Positions 21,311-31,796 of a stretch of 38,408 bases of DNA are shown here, one piece after another. Within the stretch, counting starts at the first letter, position 1; every line of letters starts with the position of its first letter. The notes beneath the pieces were generated by a model. It was not told the origin of the DNA. It ran no database searches and was given only the letters and a program-made list of their open reading frames with translations. The position numbers and the translations under genes were made by a program. The DNA is from Diphasiastrum complanatum (lineage: Eukaryota; Streptophyta; Lycopodiopsida; Lycopodiales; Lycopodiaceae). The stretch spans positions 1 to 38,408 of the forward strand of contig MU835523.1 in the NCBI GenBank assembly GCA_029204225.1, in the 5' to 3' direction.

Positions 21311-22188
21311 TAATATCCAACGATCAAAAAACTGCCTATGCATCAAAAGAAACTCCTACAGCTGCGGTAGCCTTCCATACACAACGTGTCCAACCTTCTT
21401 CAATGCACGCTAGTCGTTATCCCATCTCTCTTCTCCTTTCTCCCTTGGATTTCAACTATGGCTATAATTAATGTTGATTCATGCTTCCAGGCCAATCCAT
21501 GGCTGCCCACAACTGTTTGCAGGCAAGGTCGCACTTCCAGGGCACCCTCCTCTGTGCTTTTTTGAAAATGATGTCCTACAGAGAAATATCTTCAATTCTC
21601 CAACTGTAAACCCTGGCACATTTTTTCACCATATCAGAGAATGAAATTGCTCTTCTACTGCTTCATGGCTGACCCAATCCTTCTGCCATTTGCTTTTCCT
21701 TAGTAGAACGACCCTGGGTAGCAATTTATAGTTCCCAATTTCGTCACCTACGGAGAAAAATCCATGCATTTCCGTTCTTTTGAAAAACTAGGCCACCTTA
21801 ACTAGTTCCCTGAACTGCTCCTTTCTCCTTCCACTAGAAATGGATTGCCAAATCTTCTCCGCTATGACTCCACTACTCTACTCTACCTTTTGATCTACTC
21901 CGCTCAGTAAATGACAGGATACTGAGAGAGTTTTAGCCAGCTTTTTGTCATAACCACTTTCCGAAGCAATACACCATTCTTGAGCAATTTTTTAGAATTC
22001 TTCCAAGAATTCTCTTGTAGATCTCTTCCCTAAGAATCAAATCAAAAAAACTTTGTTGTCGCTTGCAATCTGGACTGCCTATGCCCTGTATGGAGTCCTT
22101 CTCCTGAGACTCTTCCGTGCTAGTTTTCTTGGTGAAAGACGCTCACCGATAGCTCCACTGAATCGTGCATGCCTGCCACACCCTACCA
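21311..22188 (-). other. Leader region of the LTR element
   Basis: This is the sequence directly downstream (minus strand) of the PBS at 22189-22199. It is leader or gag-like in position but no protein was recognised. Confidence 0.4.
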
Positions 22189-22633
22189 CTCTGATACCAT
22201 GTTAAATTATTAAGGATCTAGTGCAGTATGCAAATCACACAATCACCATAGATGAAGCACCTCATGCTCTCAAAGATGACACAACAAAAGTTAATGAACG
22301 ACAAAAAAACATTGTGCATATAAACTACATGGGCTTAACAAGTGTCATCTTGCTAAATCAACACCTATCCAACTAATTAGGCCTAGTATGGCCATAACTA
22401 TTGACCAGGACAAGCCCCTGAGCATAGCAAAAGATGTAAAATTTACTATACTAGCTAATTTCCCATCATTGTGGCTACCCAGCTAATCCAAGTAGCAGGT
22501 TACGGGACGAGTGCCCCATAGATATATCAATTGTCGGTCAAGTCCCGATTACTATAAAATACAGTAAAATCTAATTAACTGTACAATACTCACATTTGAA
22601 GCTTATCTATAATAGATCAAATTTCTAACAACA
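22189..22633 (-). repeat. PBS and 5' LTR of the nested-host element
   Basis: The PBS TGGTATCAGAG on the minus strand abuts the LTR, which runs TGTTAAATTATT...TTTCTAACA on the plus strand. It pairs with the LTR at 12911-13359. The outer end is followed by ACATCAAG, containing the TCAAG target duplication. Confidence 0.85.
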
Positions 22634-24239
22634 TCAAGTGTGTCGACCAACATTTCATTCCAGAATGCAACCTTTGCCTTCATGCCACGATTTAAAACAA
22701 AGGAGTTGTTTTCATGGCAATAAGTGAGGAGCTAGTGATACTTATTACTAGCCTTTCATACACGTACAAACACTAAAATTGGTACAAAAGCCTCAATTAT
22801 GACAACTAGAAAACATTGTGTACTGAGTAAGATATAGTAAGCTTAGCCACTACATAGTAAAACAACAATTAAGCTCAAACATTCTTTAAACCCCATCTTA
22901 ATTCCTCAAACCTTGGGCCAAAAATTATAAGTAACAATATCTCGAACATATTGAAATATTGCCCTTAATTAAAAATATAGCAAAAAAATCAGGTAAAAAG
23001 TGTTCACGTTGAAAAACGCTTGCATTGTTGTTCGAACCAAGAAAAAGTTTTTTTCTTTTCAAAATTATTTGTCGAGCTCTACAGCAAGTGGTCAAGCCTA
23101 AATAAAAGCATGCTAATGCAAAAAACACAAAGCAAAGGCATGTCAATTAAATTGGGTGCTTATATTTCAAAAGAAAACTTGTTAATGTGAAATTATAGCC
23201 CAAATACTTTACATCTTTCTAGGAAAGATGGTCAATTGATCAAGTATATCGATGCTATGTCTAGGATAATACTCGAAATAACAGACATGCAAGCTTCCTA
23301 TGGAGTACAACCACAAAGTTTTCTAAATACTGAACTATGTTATTGAAAAGTAATGACTATGAGTACACCTTACATGGGATAAGGTATTCCAAGAGACTAC
23401 CCCCACCATTGAACTAAAAGTGTTATGAACCGAATCACAAATATTGGCATTTCATGAAGCATAAAAGACAATATAAGGTGATCATGACAGATCTAGAAAC
23501 TAATGAAACATGAATACATGCAATAGTTGATCCCCAACAAGGAAGATTTGTGAGCCTGTTACAAAGAACTAGAGGTATCCAGATCATAAACTAGCCAACG
23601 AATGGAATGTCTCTATCATCTACTTTTATAGTATTCCTAGAAACCAAACCAAGTTACTCAAATATGAAATAAGGAGGACAAAGGGTATTATGGAAGTAAA
23701 ATGTGTACCCATCTACAAGTGCCCCAAATGCTAACTAGAGGCTCAAATAATGCCCAAATGTGTTGTAAAAAGGCCTAAATTTATTGTCCATCCACACAAT
23801 TCCCTACTACAAAACAAATCATTGCCCTTGATGTGGACACGAGAAAATTACCAAAAGAAATGTCTTGGTCCTCACTGTGGGTGATAAAATAAAAGTTAAA
23901 CTCGAGAACAAATAAAACTACATAAGGAAATGTATATCTATAGTATCATCCTTCCATTTGGAAAGACCTACCAACAACTAAATATATAAAGTTTCAACTA
24001 TGTGACAAGACAGGACTTTGGTTGTCAATTCAACTATGTTGCATAATCGAGATAGAATGAGGTTTAGTCTTGAGAATCCACAAAGAGATTGTCATAATGG
24101 CAAAAAACATAGTGTAGGAACACTAGTAGGTAGTAGTAGCTAGTGGTGGATCTAAAGTCAAAGTCTTCGAAACTGATAAAGAATAGTAGGATCAATTGCA
24201 TGAAGAGTGTGTGCCTAATCATGTAAAAAAGGTCTATGT
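22634..24239. other. Unassigned AT-rich DNA
   Basis: No supported gene or element terminus. A segment at 23705-23765 recurs at 26789-26851 (listed separately). Confidence 0.4.
23705..23765 (+). repeat. Short dispersed repeat, copy 1
   Basis: It shares CTACAAGTGCC, AATGCTAACTA and GCCCAAATG in order and spacing with 26789-26851. The flanks are dissimilar. The origin is unknown. Confidence 0.6.
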
Positions 24240-24393
24240 GCAAAGGCATCCAATGATTCCCATGTGGAGACGCAGACACGTCATACCCTATATCATTTGG
24301 TCAAGTGGAAGGATTAGCCAGCTGAGAATGTCGCTTGGGAGAAAGGCAGCATTTTTGTCTTAGAAGACCAAGGCACCTCTTAAGGGGCAGGGA
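24240..24393 (+). pseudogene. Gypsy chromodomain remnant and PPT
   Basis: The plus strand reads YHLVKWKD, a stop where Trp or Leu is expected, then PAENVAWEKGSIFVLEDQG. This is the LVKWK...AWE chromodomain signature. It is followed by TTAAGGGGCAGGGAA (about 24380-24394), a polypurine tract, and then GTTACGAGACC, a gypsy LTR-like start. No RT or integrase lies upstream, so only the 3' terminus of this second chromovirus survives. Confidence 0.72.
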
Positions 24394-25530
24394 ACGTTAC
24401 GAGACCATAATTGTACCGACCCAACAATACTTCTAGGTGCAGCTAACCACTGAAGGGCAGAGAATAGTGTGAGTCAATGGCATGCATGCATACCATGCAA
24501 TAGGTATGAGAGCCAGTAATGCCTATGCAGACACATGCATGACAGTTGGGAGCCATTCAGCAGTGGATCGGGACTCCTCATGCATCAATAACCTCATGCA
24601 TGCAACATGATCGGTGAATGTTAATAGCAACTGCCACCTACCGCATGCAAATTCACATTGGGCTAGGAGGGGCATTCTATAAGAAGATGCATTGGTTGGG
24701 TGGATCAGACTAGCTTTGCCTTCCTTGTGGTTATGTTGTTCCTAACAATGGTGTAGAGCCATAGCCATCCTTGCTTATAGTGTGTCAGCTTCTTGTGCTA
24801 TCAATTAGGCGAATTTGGAGTCAGGGTGGAGGAGGATCACGCACTTTTTCTAGCCTCCTACAATGCTCTTCTAGAGGAGATTCTTCAGCTATTTCAGGGA
24901 GCTATAGGGGCGCAGAGGCTTCAGGTTCTCTAACGCACTTCCTCCATCGTTCTTGGGGCATTCAGATCAGCTAGCGCACTCCTGGCAAGTTTTCCAACGC
25001 ACTTTGAGAAGGAGATTGCCACCATTTTACACCATCATTTTGGACGCACCTTGGACAATAATTTTAGCGCTCTGTGGTAGCCAGGATCAGCTCTTTTCCA
25101 GCAGGGGGGTCTCCAATGGATTTGATGCATTTTAAACCCATTTCTTTCAGCTTGTTTTCAACGCCACTTTCAGATTTTCTAGAGTGTACTGTAGCCTGAT
25201 CTCCAGCGCACTTCCAACAAGGTTCAACACTCCATTGCATGCTTGATTTGGGCATTTATTTATCGATTTTCAACAACCTCCATTCTGGCTTTTATGGTGC
25301 ACTTTTCTCAATAAATCTGCGTTCTTCTAAGGCAAATTTCCAATGCTCCAGTTTCAGCGATTGACAGCTCCAATTTCAGCGTTTTCCAAAGTTTAATAGG
25401 CGTATAATTGATAGCCCAAACACTACAAAAATTTCAGTTTCTTCAACGCACCTTTTAGCACATCTTCTGGTTTCTGTAATCAGAAAAGTTTCAGTGTTCT
25501 TGGCGTCTAAAGTCAGTGCAACTCTGAAGC
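24394..25530 (+). repeat. Probable gypsy 3' LTR and flanking sequence
   Basis: It begins after the PPT. A CTATAAGA box near 24676 could be the U3 promoter. From about 24930 to 25470 the sequence has recurrent AACGCAC, AGCGCAC and GACGCAC words. The LTR end is undefined. Confidence 0.45.
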
Positions 25531-26149
25531 ACAAAGAAGTGCTCAAACGGTGCATGCATTGATGTTTTCCAGCAAGCTAAATAATGATCTATCTTCCATC
25601 CTTAATCTTAACCTTATTGTATGTCCTCCTGCTTCTCTCTGCTGCAACATGCAAAGGTTCTAAGCTGATTTGTGCATACGTTCGAAGCTCCTGTGTTGAA
25701 AGCATTGAAATGAGTCAGGATTAAATATCACTGTTTAATGCATGCGTAAACCCATTGCAACATCAATAGACGAATCAAATGTTTGCGTAACCGTATAGCG
25801 GAAAAGTCATCTAAGTGTATTCTTGGAAGCTGAACGTTGTGAGTAGCACTCCAAGGAGATAGAAGTGATACTTTCCACCTTGGCAAACTAGTTTTATAAG
25901 TTGTTGCCATCTAAGGAATCTGAAAAAATTGAGAGGAACACATTATCCTAGGAATCCCCAAAAAGAGACCCATGATGATTGGTAGTATGTATTTCAGAAG
26001 CAACAAGAACAATAGTTTGATTGACAATGGGAATAATAATAGGGTTGGAGCACGTTGTTGGGAACACAGAGATTCCAAACATCACCTTAAGCTTTGGAAT
26101 GGATTTTTGGAAGCTAACACCTTTACTATGACATTCAACTAGGTTTGAA

Positions 26150-26660
26150 CATCACCCGACCTAGGAGGAGTAGAAGGCACAGTAACATTAACATAGGCTT
26201 GAGACAGAAAAGAGAAAAGGCAACAAGAGTAGATAATAGTGGAAGCAAGGAGATAGCGGAAAAGGTAAACAACAATAGTAGACATGGTAGATAGTGGTTT
26301 AGAGCAGTGTAGATAAGGTGGAAACAAGCAAGGTATTTGGGATAAATAGGAGAAATGGACATTAAAGGGCAAAATAGACATGGTAGACAACAAAAAAAGG
26401 AGATAATATTAGTACGCAGAGCAAAGAGAGGACAAGGTGGATAAGGTGGAAATGAGCAGGGTAGGTAACGGACAAGTGTGAGTAGGCCAGGTAGATGATG
26501 GTAGAAAACTTGTGAATAGCGATAGCAAAAGTAGTGTACATAGCGGCCAAAATAAATAGGGCAAATAGCAACACATATAAGCAATATAGATAGAGGACAT
26601 AGGGTGGGTGGATAGATAGCGCTAGAAATCAGTGAAGTAGATAGCAAACAAAAGTAGGAT
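26150..26660. repeat. Purine-rich low-complexity tract (GTAGATA/GGTGGA words)
   Basis: Degenerate reiterations such as GACATGGTAGATA, GATAAGGTGGAAA and GGTAGATGATGG give a strongly purine-biased plus strand. Because the complement is depleted of stop codons, several minus-strand frames stay open (up to 170 codons). The predicted peptide is compositionally extreme (Leu, Pro, Tyr and Cys repeats) and is judged not to be a gene. Confidence 0.7.
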
Positions 26661-26788
26661 AAATACTATAAAAAACCGATGGATTGGTAAGTGGGGAGGA
26701 TGATGGGAAAAAGACTCATATTTATTGGCATCATTGAGCATATAGAGACAAAATAAATCAAGCTATCAAGCAATCTCAAACTGACAAT

Positions 26789-26851
26789 ATGCACCCCTCT
26801 ACAAGTGCCGAAAATGCTAACTAAAGGGGACCCAAATCAAGCCCAAATGAT
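26789..26851 (+). repeat. Short dispersed repeat, copy 2
   Basis: Counterpart of 23705-23765, in the same orientation, about 3.1 kb away. Confidence 0.6.
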
Positions 26852-28387
26852 GTCCATAAAAAGAAGACAAGTGAAAAAGTTTCAAGAATTTTTGAACATT
26901 CTTATGACACTTCAAAAATTTTAAAAAGAGGACACCTAAGTCATAGTTCACTTGTTTTCACATATTGTCCTTTAGATTGATTGTTGTGCACAGTGAAAAT
27001 TTGCCATATATGCAAGACGAGGCTTTTTTTACAATCACGGTTTAGCTCCTAGATTATATAGCATATAATGTCATGTTTATTTTATCTCTAAACATTTTGA
27101 TTACTATGCATGATGCAAATTTATGGAGGAAGAGTGTAAGAAAATTGGTACTCTTGATGGCATGTTAGAGTGAGCTTCTAAGATGAGACACCTCTCATTG
27201 CTTTACGTCAAGATCTAGAAGCTAGGTACTTTAGTTAACTATCAAGTCTCATAAGCATAGAGGGATTTTCACATTCATTTCACCAATTTGTAAACAAAAG
27301 TTTTTGGTTCTTTGAGAAGAATTCTCTTTCTAACTAGATCAATAACTCGCACGCTATCCTATAAATATTAACCTTCTTGTTGAATAGTCTCAAAGTACCT
27401 TTGGTCAGTACTACTCAATGATCCTACTCAAGGCTAAATCTATCATGAGATCTTTGGAGGCAAACAACAGCCTTCCTCCTAGTGAATGCTTAGAAGGAAC
27501 AATCAATTGCCTAGATTCTTCACTTCTTCACATATATTACAAGAAGAAGCGTAAGTATCGATTTTAAATCAAAAAAACCAAAAGTAAATATCATTAACGA
27601 AAGATATTCTACGTTATGTCTCGGATTTTATCTAACATAAGACAAAGATGCGCAATCTTCAGTTACATAGAGTCCACCCACAAAGTTTTAGATCATCAAC
27701 TCCATCATGCATAGCACAGAGCAAATGCCGCATCTCTACTCACTTCATAAGGCCCCAAGAACAGGTGTAGGTCACATGCACAAACATATGTCCACATTGA
27801 CTCATGCATTTGGACAAAGACTGACGTACTAAGTTTCTATCACTTCTCTGAGCTGAAAGGGGACACTTGGTTATCAAGCAGGCTAGCACTGAGGAGCAAA
27901 GGCTAATCCATTGACGTACCCACTTTCTCATAGAAAAGCAAGACAAATAACACTTATCTTTCAATCTGCTCAAAACCTAACTAAATAGCATAGTTGGTGG
28001 GTTAAATGCAGCATTAAAGATCGGAAGAATAAGCACAGATCTCAAATCAGAACTACGTGTGCACTAAGAAGGCAGAAAATCAAAACACAACATTCACATT
28101 CATAGAGCTTATTTCATGAAATAGAACACGTAGTTGTCCATTGATTTGAAGTAAATATTCAGCCTAAAATTTATCAGATTTTGGATTCTGCACTTAATAC
28201 CTTCGACATAATGGAGTTGCATTGCAAATCTAATAATTATCGAAAGAAAACATAGTTCCAACACTAAGTCGGATGCTCCGCATCAAGCTCACAGCATAAT
28301 CTGAAACACTACGGTGTCAATTGCAACTGAATTTATCACTGCATGTGAACGAAGATCAAAACAGTGCAGCACTCTAGGGTTTTGTGT

Positions 28388-28861
28388 CTAGGCGCTTCGC
28401 CGTATTCCTGTTGCCTCAAAGCTCCGTAACAGCTCACCCAACCCCACACCTTGTGCTGACTTCACATCCTCACTGATCAAAGGTTGAAAGTGATGTCCGT
28501 GAAAGTACTCGGGGAAGTAGCCCTCCTCCTCATAGACCACAATATGCCCATGCCAGTGCCAAGACCTATATCCTGAACCCGCATCCTCTTGGAAGCCAAC
28601 ACACAACTGATGTGCGCCTATCTCAATGGCGTTGCCCGAATTGGGCTGAAGCAAATCCCACTCCCCTCTGTTGATCATCCCCACGATCTTCTTCTCAATG
28701 GCTCGTTGCTCTTGCGAAATATTGGACCTTGTTACAGGCTCATCAGAAGGATTGAGATCTGAAGACGATGCAGGGAAAGGAGCCCTCATGCCCAAAATCT
28801 CCATTGCTACATTCAGAGTCAAATTGCCAGGATATGGTGTTGCATTCCCAGATGATGCCAT
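28388..28861 (-). CDS. Uncharacterised plant protein, 157 codons
   Basis: The best host-gene candidate in the window: an uninterrupted minus-strand frame with balanced composition and no resemblance to retroelement proteins. The start at 28861 (MASSGNATPYPG) is preferred. An upstream in-frame Met at 28888 would add nine residues (MLWQRACVD). Visible features are LTLNVAMEILGMRAPFP, a Ser/Asp-rich linker, an amphipathic EQRAIEKKIVGMINRGEWDLL, then GAHQLCVGF and a very aromatic, His-rich core (YRSWHWHGHIVVYEEEG, YFPEYFHGHHFQPL), and a polar C-terminus ending GIRRSA. There is no signal peptide or membrane segment. The WHWHGH...PEY pattern suggests a compact conserved domain, but I cannot name it. 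A CCAAT motif (plus strand, about 29138) and foldback sequences lie upstream. Introns or pseudogene status cannot be excluded. Confidence 0.65.
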   Translation of the reverse strand: MASSGNATPYPGNLTLNVAMEILGMRAPFPASSSDLNPSDEPVTRSNISQEQRAIEKKIVGMINRGEWDLLQPNSGNAIEIGAHQLCVGFQEDAGSGYRSWHWHGHIVVYEEEGYFPEYFHGHHFQPLISEDVKSAQGVGLGELLRSFEATGIRRSA

Positions 28862-29263
28862 ATCCACACAAGCTCTCTGCCACAACACCCACCTATGAAT
28901 GGATTGAATTCCAAAACGAAAACTATTCCAGGCTTGAGCTACTACTACAAGCAGCCCTAACTAAAAGGAGTTTGAAGGTAATGAATGAATGAAGTCAAAT
29001 TGATTCTCCTGGACTGAGAGATCTGAACATCAAAACACAAATTTTCCCTGGAACTGGAAGTGGGTTAGAGATGAAAATCCTAGTCCTGATATGGGTTTGG
29101 GTGCTTGTTGCCGATCTATATTCAAAACCCTACTGACCAATAGGAGCTGGGAACCTCTTTTGAGAACCTCCTCAAAAAACCTTCATTTCATAAAACTTCT
29201 CTATCTTTACTTTACTCGTAAATGGCATAAGGAGTGATAGAGGACAGATGTCCCATTTTTATA

Positions 29264-29289
29264 GGCTCTGAACAAATGTGTTCAGAGCC
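29264..29289. repeat. Perfect 11-bp inverted repeat (hairpin)
   Basis: GGCTCTGAACA and TGTTCAGAGCC flank a four-base loop (AATG). It lies in the 5' flank of the minus-strand gene and 34 bp from a larger foldback. Confidence 0.92.
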
Positions 29290-29322
29290 ATAGGGCAGGG
29301 TTGAAGGGCCAAATACGCCGAT

Positions 29323-29421
29323 AGCAGGCCTGCTACCATGTAAAAGCAACCTTCAACGCACTTCGCCACAGGGCGGCTCAGTGCGTGAAGGCTGCTTGTT
29401 ACACAGGGTAGCGAGCCTGCT
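29323..29421. repeat. GC-rich imperfect foldback, about 45-50-bp arms
   Basis: The left arm (AGCAGGC, GCTACC, AAGCAACCTTCAACGCACT, CGCC in order) is mirrored by the right arm (GGCGG, AGTGCGTGAAGGCTGCTT, GGTAGC, GCCTGCT) around a very short centre near 29368-29371. It begins with a perfect 12-bp palindrome, AGCAGGCCTGCT. It is far more GC-rich than its surroundings. Together with the neighbouring hairpin it looks like a MITE or foldback insertion, or a transcribed hairpin. Confidence 0.85.
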
Positions 29422-29429
29422 CACGCCCG

Positions 29430-30229
29430 CTACCTAGTTCATAAAGGGGTTTATATGCTAATAAAAAAAAGGATTTATATGCTATAAAAAATATTTTATA
29501 ATATCTATCTTTGAGAAAACTTGTAGATTCCATTCTTATATTTTGCCGATTTTTGAGCACTCAATAAAACAATCTAGAAAGAGACCTATAGCAAAAACCC
29601 CACTACGCATAGATTTAAATATTGGCCCACTAACATTTTGCCACATGGCATATCTTTATTGATTAAAATTATTGACTAAGAGAGGTCTATGAGCATATGC
29701 TTTGCCATAAGGAGACACTACTTGAAATGTCACAATACTTTAAGAAGAGTGTGAAAGTAGTGTCACAAATGCAAGCCAAGGGTATGCCTCACACACTTTG
29801 GAATCACCAATCATTGACACGTTGAATAGGAAAAAAAAACAAGCTTGACTATGGGATAAAAGGGAAGCCTTACTACGTATCAATTGACGAGGCTTCAAAG
29901 ATTCTACAACATGTCCCTGATTGACATGGCTAACATTGGTGCAGCTAGGGTGAATAGCCAGTTTCCATGGCATGTGCCACTAAAGATGCAAGGATGCTAC
30001 TTTGCTTTGCTTTGCATTGCAAGGAGACCTTCACAATCGCATTGACATTTTTATGTTGTGTTTCTACTCTTGTTTTGAAGTTGTTAGTAGAGTACCAAAC
30101 AAATTTCATTTTCATTTTTAGCTACTTTTTGACTTGAGGTAAATTCCATTTCAGTGTTGATCGAAATAGTTTTTTGAAAAGACAGAAAGTACAATAAAAT
30201 CCCCAAATTCTTATGAGCTTAGTAATGGC
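29430..30229. other. Unassigned AT-rich DNA
   Basis: It includes a short direct repeat (GGRTTTATATGCTA, R = A or G) at about 29447 and 29471. No supported gene. The right part may include the 3' flank or LTR of the copia fragment that follows. Confidence 0.4.
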
Positions 30230-31290
30230 TCAGTTCACACGTGGTCCAAAATCAATAGTGACTAAACAATGTAGAGTGAACATTGAAATGAATTTACATT
30301 CCACTAAACTTGATAATTCACGAAATTTCTCAATAACTCTACCTAAAGACTTTGTAGAAATGTTTGCTACCTAATCATCAGATTTACAAAATACTAAATA
30401 TGTGGCTTCGTCATGTATCTTTTCTCTAACAAAATGATAAAAAATCTCAATATGTTTCGTTCTAGCATGAAGCACATGAATTCTAGCTAAATGAAGACAA
30501 CTCTCATTATCACAAGAAATTAAAGTAGAATGTTCTTGAGTTTGCCCAAAATTGGCAAATAATCTCTTCAACCGAATAGCTTCATGTGTCTCAATGCCTA
30601 ATACTCAGCTTCAGTTGTCGATAAAGCAACGCTGGGTTGCTTCTTGCTGCTCCATGACATAGTTGCGGTACTTGCACTAAACACAAATCATGTAGTAGAT
30701 CTTTTGTCATCAACATTTCCTGCCCAAAATCCAGCATCAAAAAGTCAAACCAAAATAGATGATTCATTCTTGCAAAACTATAAGCCATAGTGTAGAGTTC
30801 CCTTGACAGATTGTAGTACTGTTTTTGCAGCCTGCTAATGAGTTTCTCTTGGTTTAGACATGAATTGACTCGGAAACTAACAAAAAATGAAATATCATGA
30901 CATGTATGAGTAAGATAAGGCTATCAAACAGTTACCTATATAAGTAGTGATCAACGTCATATGAGTCATCCTATAAAAGTAGCTTCATATTTGTATCCAT
31001 AGGCATACTTAGCAGCTTGCACTCATAGATATTAAACCTCTTTAACGATTCTTTTGCATATTTCCCTTGAGTTAGCACAATATCATTTTCTCTTTGTCAA
31101 ACATCCAAACCCAAGTAAGAATGCATCAAGCCTAGATCTATCATATGAGCTATCTCCAAAAAACAACTTGATTTCTTCAACAAGCATGTTATTACTTCTA
31201 GCTATAATCAAATTATCAAAATAAAGTATAATAAAGACGATTTCACCTTGATGCTTGGGAAGTTTGTTATTGTTGTTGTTGTTGTGAATA
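30230..31290 (-). pseudogene. Ty1/copia RT C-terminus and RNase H fragment
   Basis: The minus strand starts near 31290 with QGEIVFIILYFDNLIIARSN, the RT active-site region with the usual YVDD changed to YFDN. Degraded segments resembling 'LGLMHSYLGL' and 'VLTQGKYAKE' follow. RNase H then reads WAGNVDDKRSTT, FSASTATMSWSSKKQPSVAL, STTEAEY, FANFGQTQEH, LISCDNESCLHLA and HARTKHIEIFYHFVREKIHD. Stops and frameshifts are frequent. No PPT or LTR was recognised, so the end at about 30230 is approximate. Confidence 0.85.
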
Positions 31291-31796
31291 ACGTCACTAA
31301 ACTATAATTGCAAATATTGTGATTGGTTTCACAAGCACTTTTAGATTTAAATCATCGAAATGAATCACTAGATTGTGCATGTGTATTTTTGCATAGTCAT
31401 TAACTTTGGAAATTTGAAAACAGTAAAATCTTTTATAATATCGTAGTTATCATGATAATTGAAACTGTAAAAATATGAGCATGATTTTTTGAAGTCATGA
31501 GATAAAATTGTGAATCTAAAACATAAATGCATTCATTAATATATTGATTTGTGCTTGAATAATGTTCTTACCAATTGTCATCACAGCAATATTTTTGACA
31601 AATACACTCAAAAGAATGAATCAATTCAAATGAACATGTTTTGAGCATGTACTTTCAACAAATTTTTCATGTCATTATAAAGAACTTACAATGGAAACTA
31701 AGAAATCGAATGGGTTTAACTTTCCAAAACCTTATTGTGAATTTGGGATTCATTAAAAATGTATTTTACAATTAACAAGATCTTTTAGTTCTTCTT
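31291..31796. other. Unassigned AT-rich DNA between two copia fragments
   Basis: Contains a short GTT trinucleotide microsatellite near 31266-31286 at its border. Otherwise nothing was recognised. Confidence 0.4.

Larger units (their letters stand above)
12911..22633 (-). mobile_element. Minus-strand LTR element with nested insertions
   Basis: The LTRs at 12911-13359 and 22200-22630 are clearly similar along their length. A PPT lies inside the left LTR (TTAAGGGAGAG, minus strand, 13360-13370), and a PBS (TGGTATCAGAG, minus strand, 22189-22199) lies inside the right one. This fixes the orientation as minus. TCAAG flanks both sides (12906-12910 and 22634-22638), provided the right LTR ends at 22633 with one extra ACA unit. 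The internal region (about 8.8 kb) includes a plus-strand copia (15338-18770) and a minus-strand copia 5' fragment (about 20640-21310). The remaining internal DNA shows no recognisable gag or pol, so the element may be non-autonomous or too decayed to read. Confidence 0.8.
25531..28387. other. Unassigned intergenic DNA
   Basis: No gene supported. It contains the low-complexity tract at 26150-26660 and the second copy of a short dispersed repeat at 26789-26851. The part just left of 28388 is the presumed 3' flank of the minus-strand gene. Confidence 0.4.

Noticed and set aside
26135-26647. 170-codon minus-strand open frame with overlapping open frames in other phases
   Set aside because: It lies in a purine-biased low-complexity tract. 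The Leu/Pro/Tyr/Cys-rich peptide and simultaneous openness of several frames point to compositional bias, not coding.
27740-27973. 77-codon minus-strand open frame downstream of the host-gene candidate
   Set aside because: The peptide is not recognisable and lies in the presumed 3' flank.
28671-28992. Two plus-strand open frames across the host-gene candidate
   Set aside because: They are shadows of the minus-strand frame and lack its conserved-looking aromatic core.
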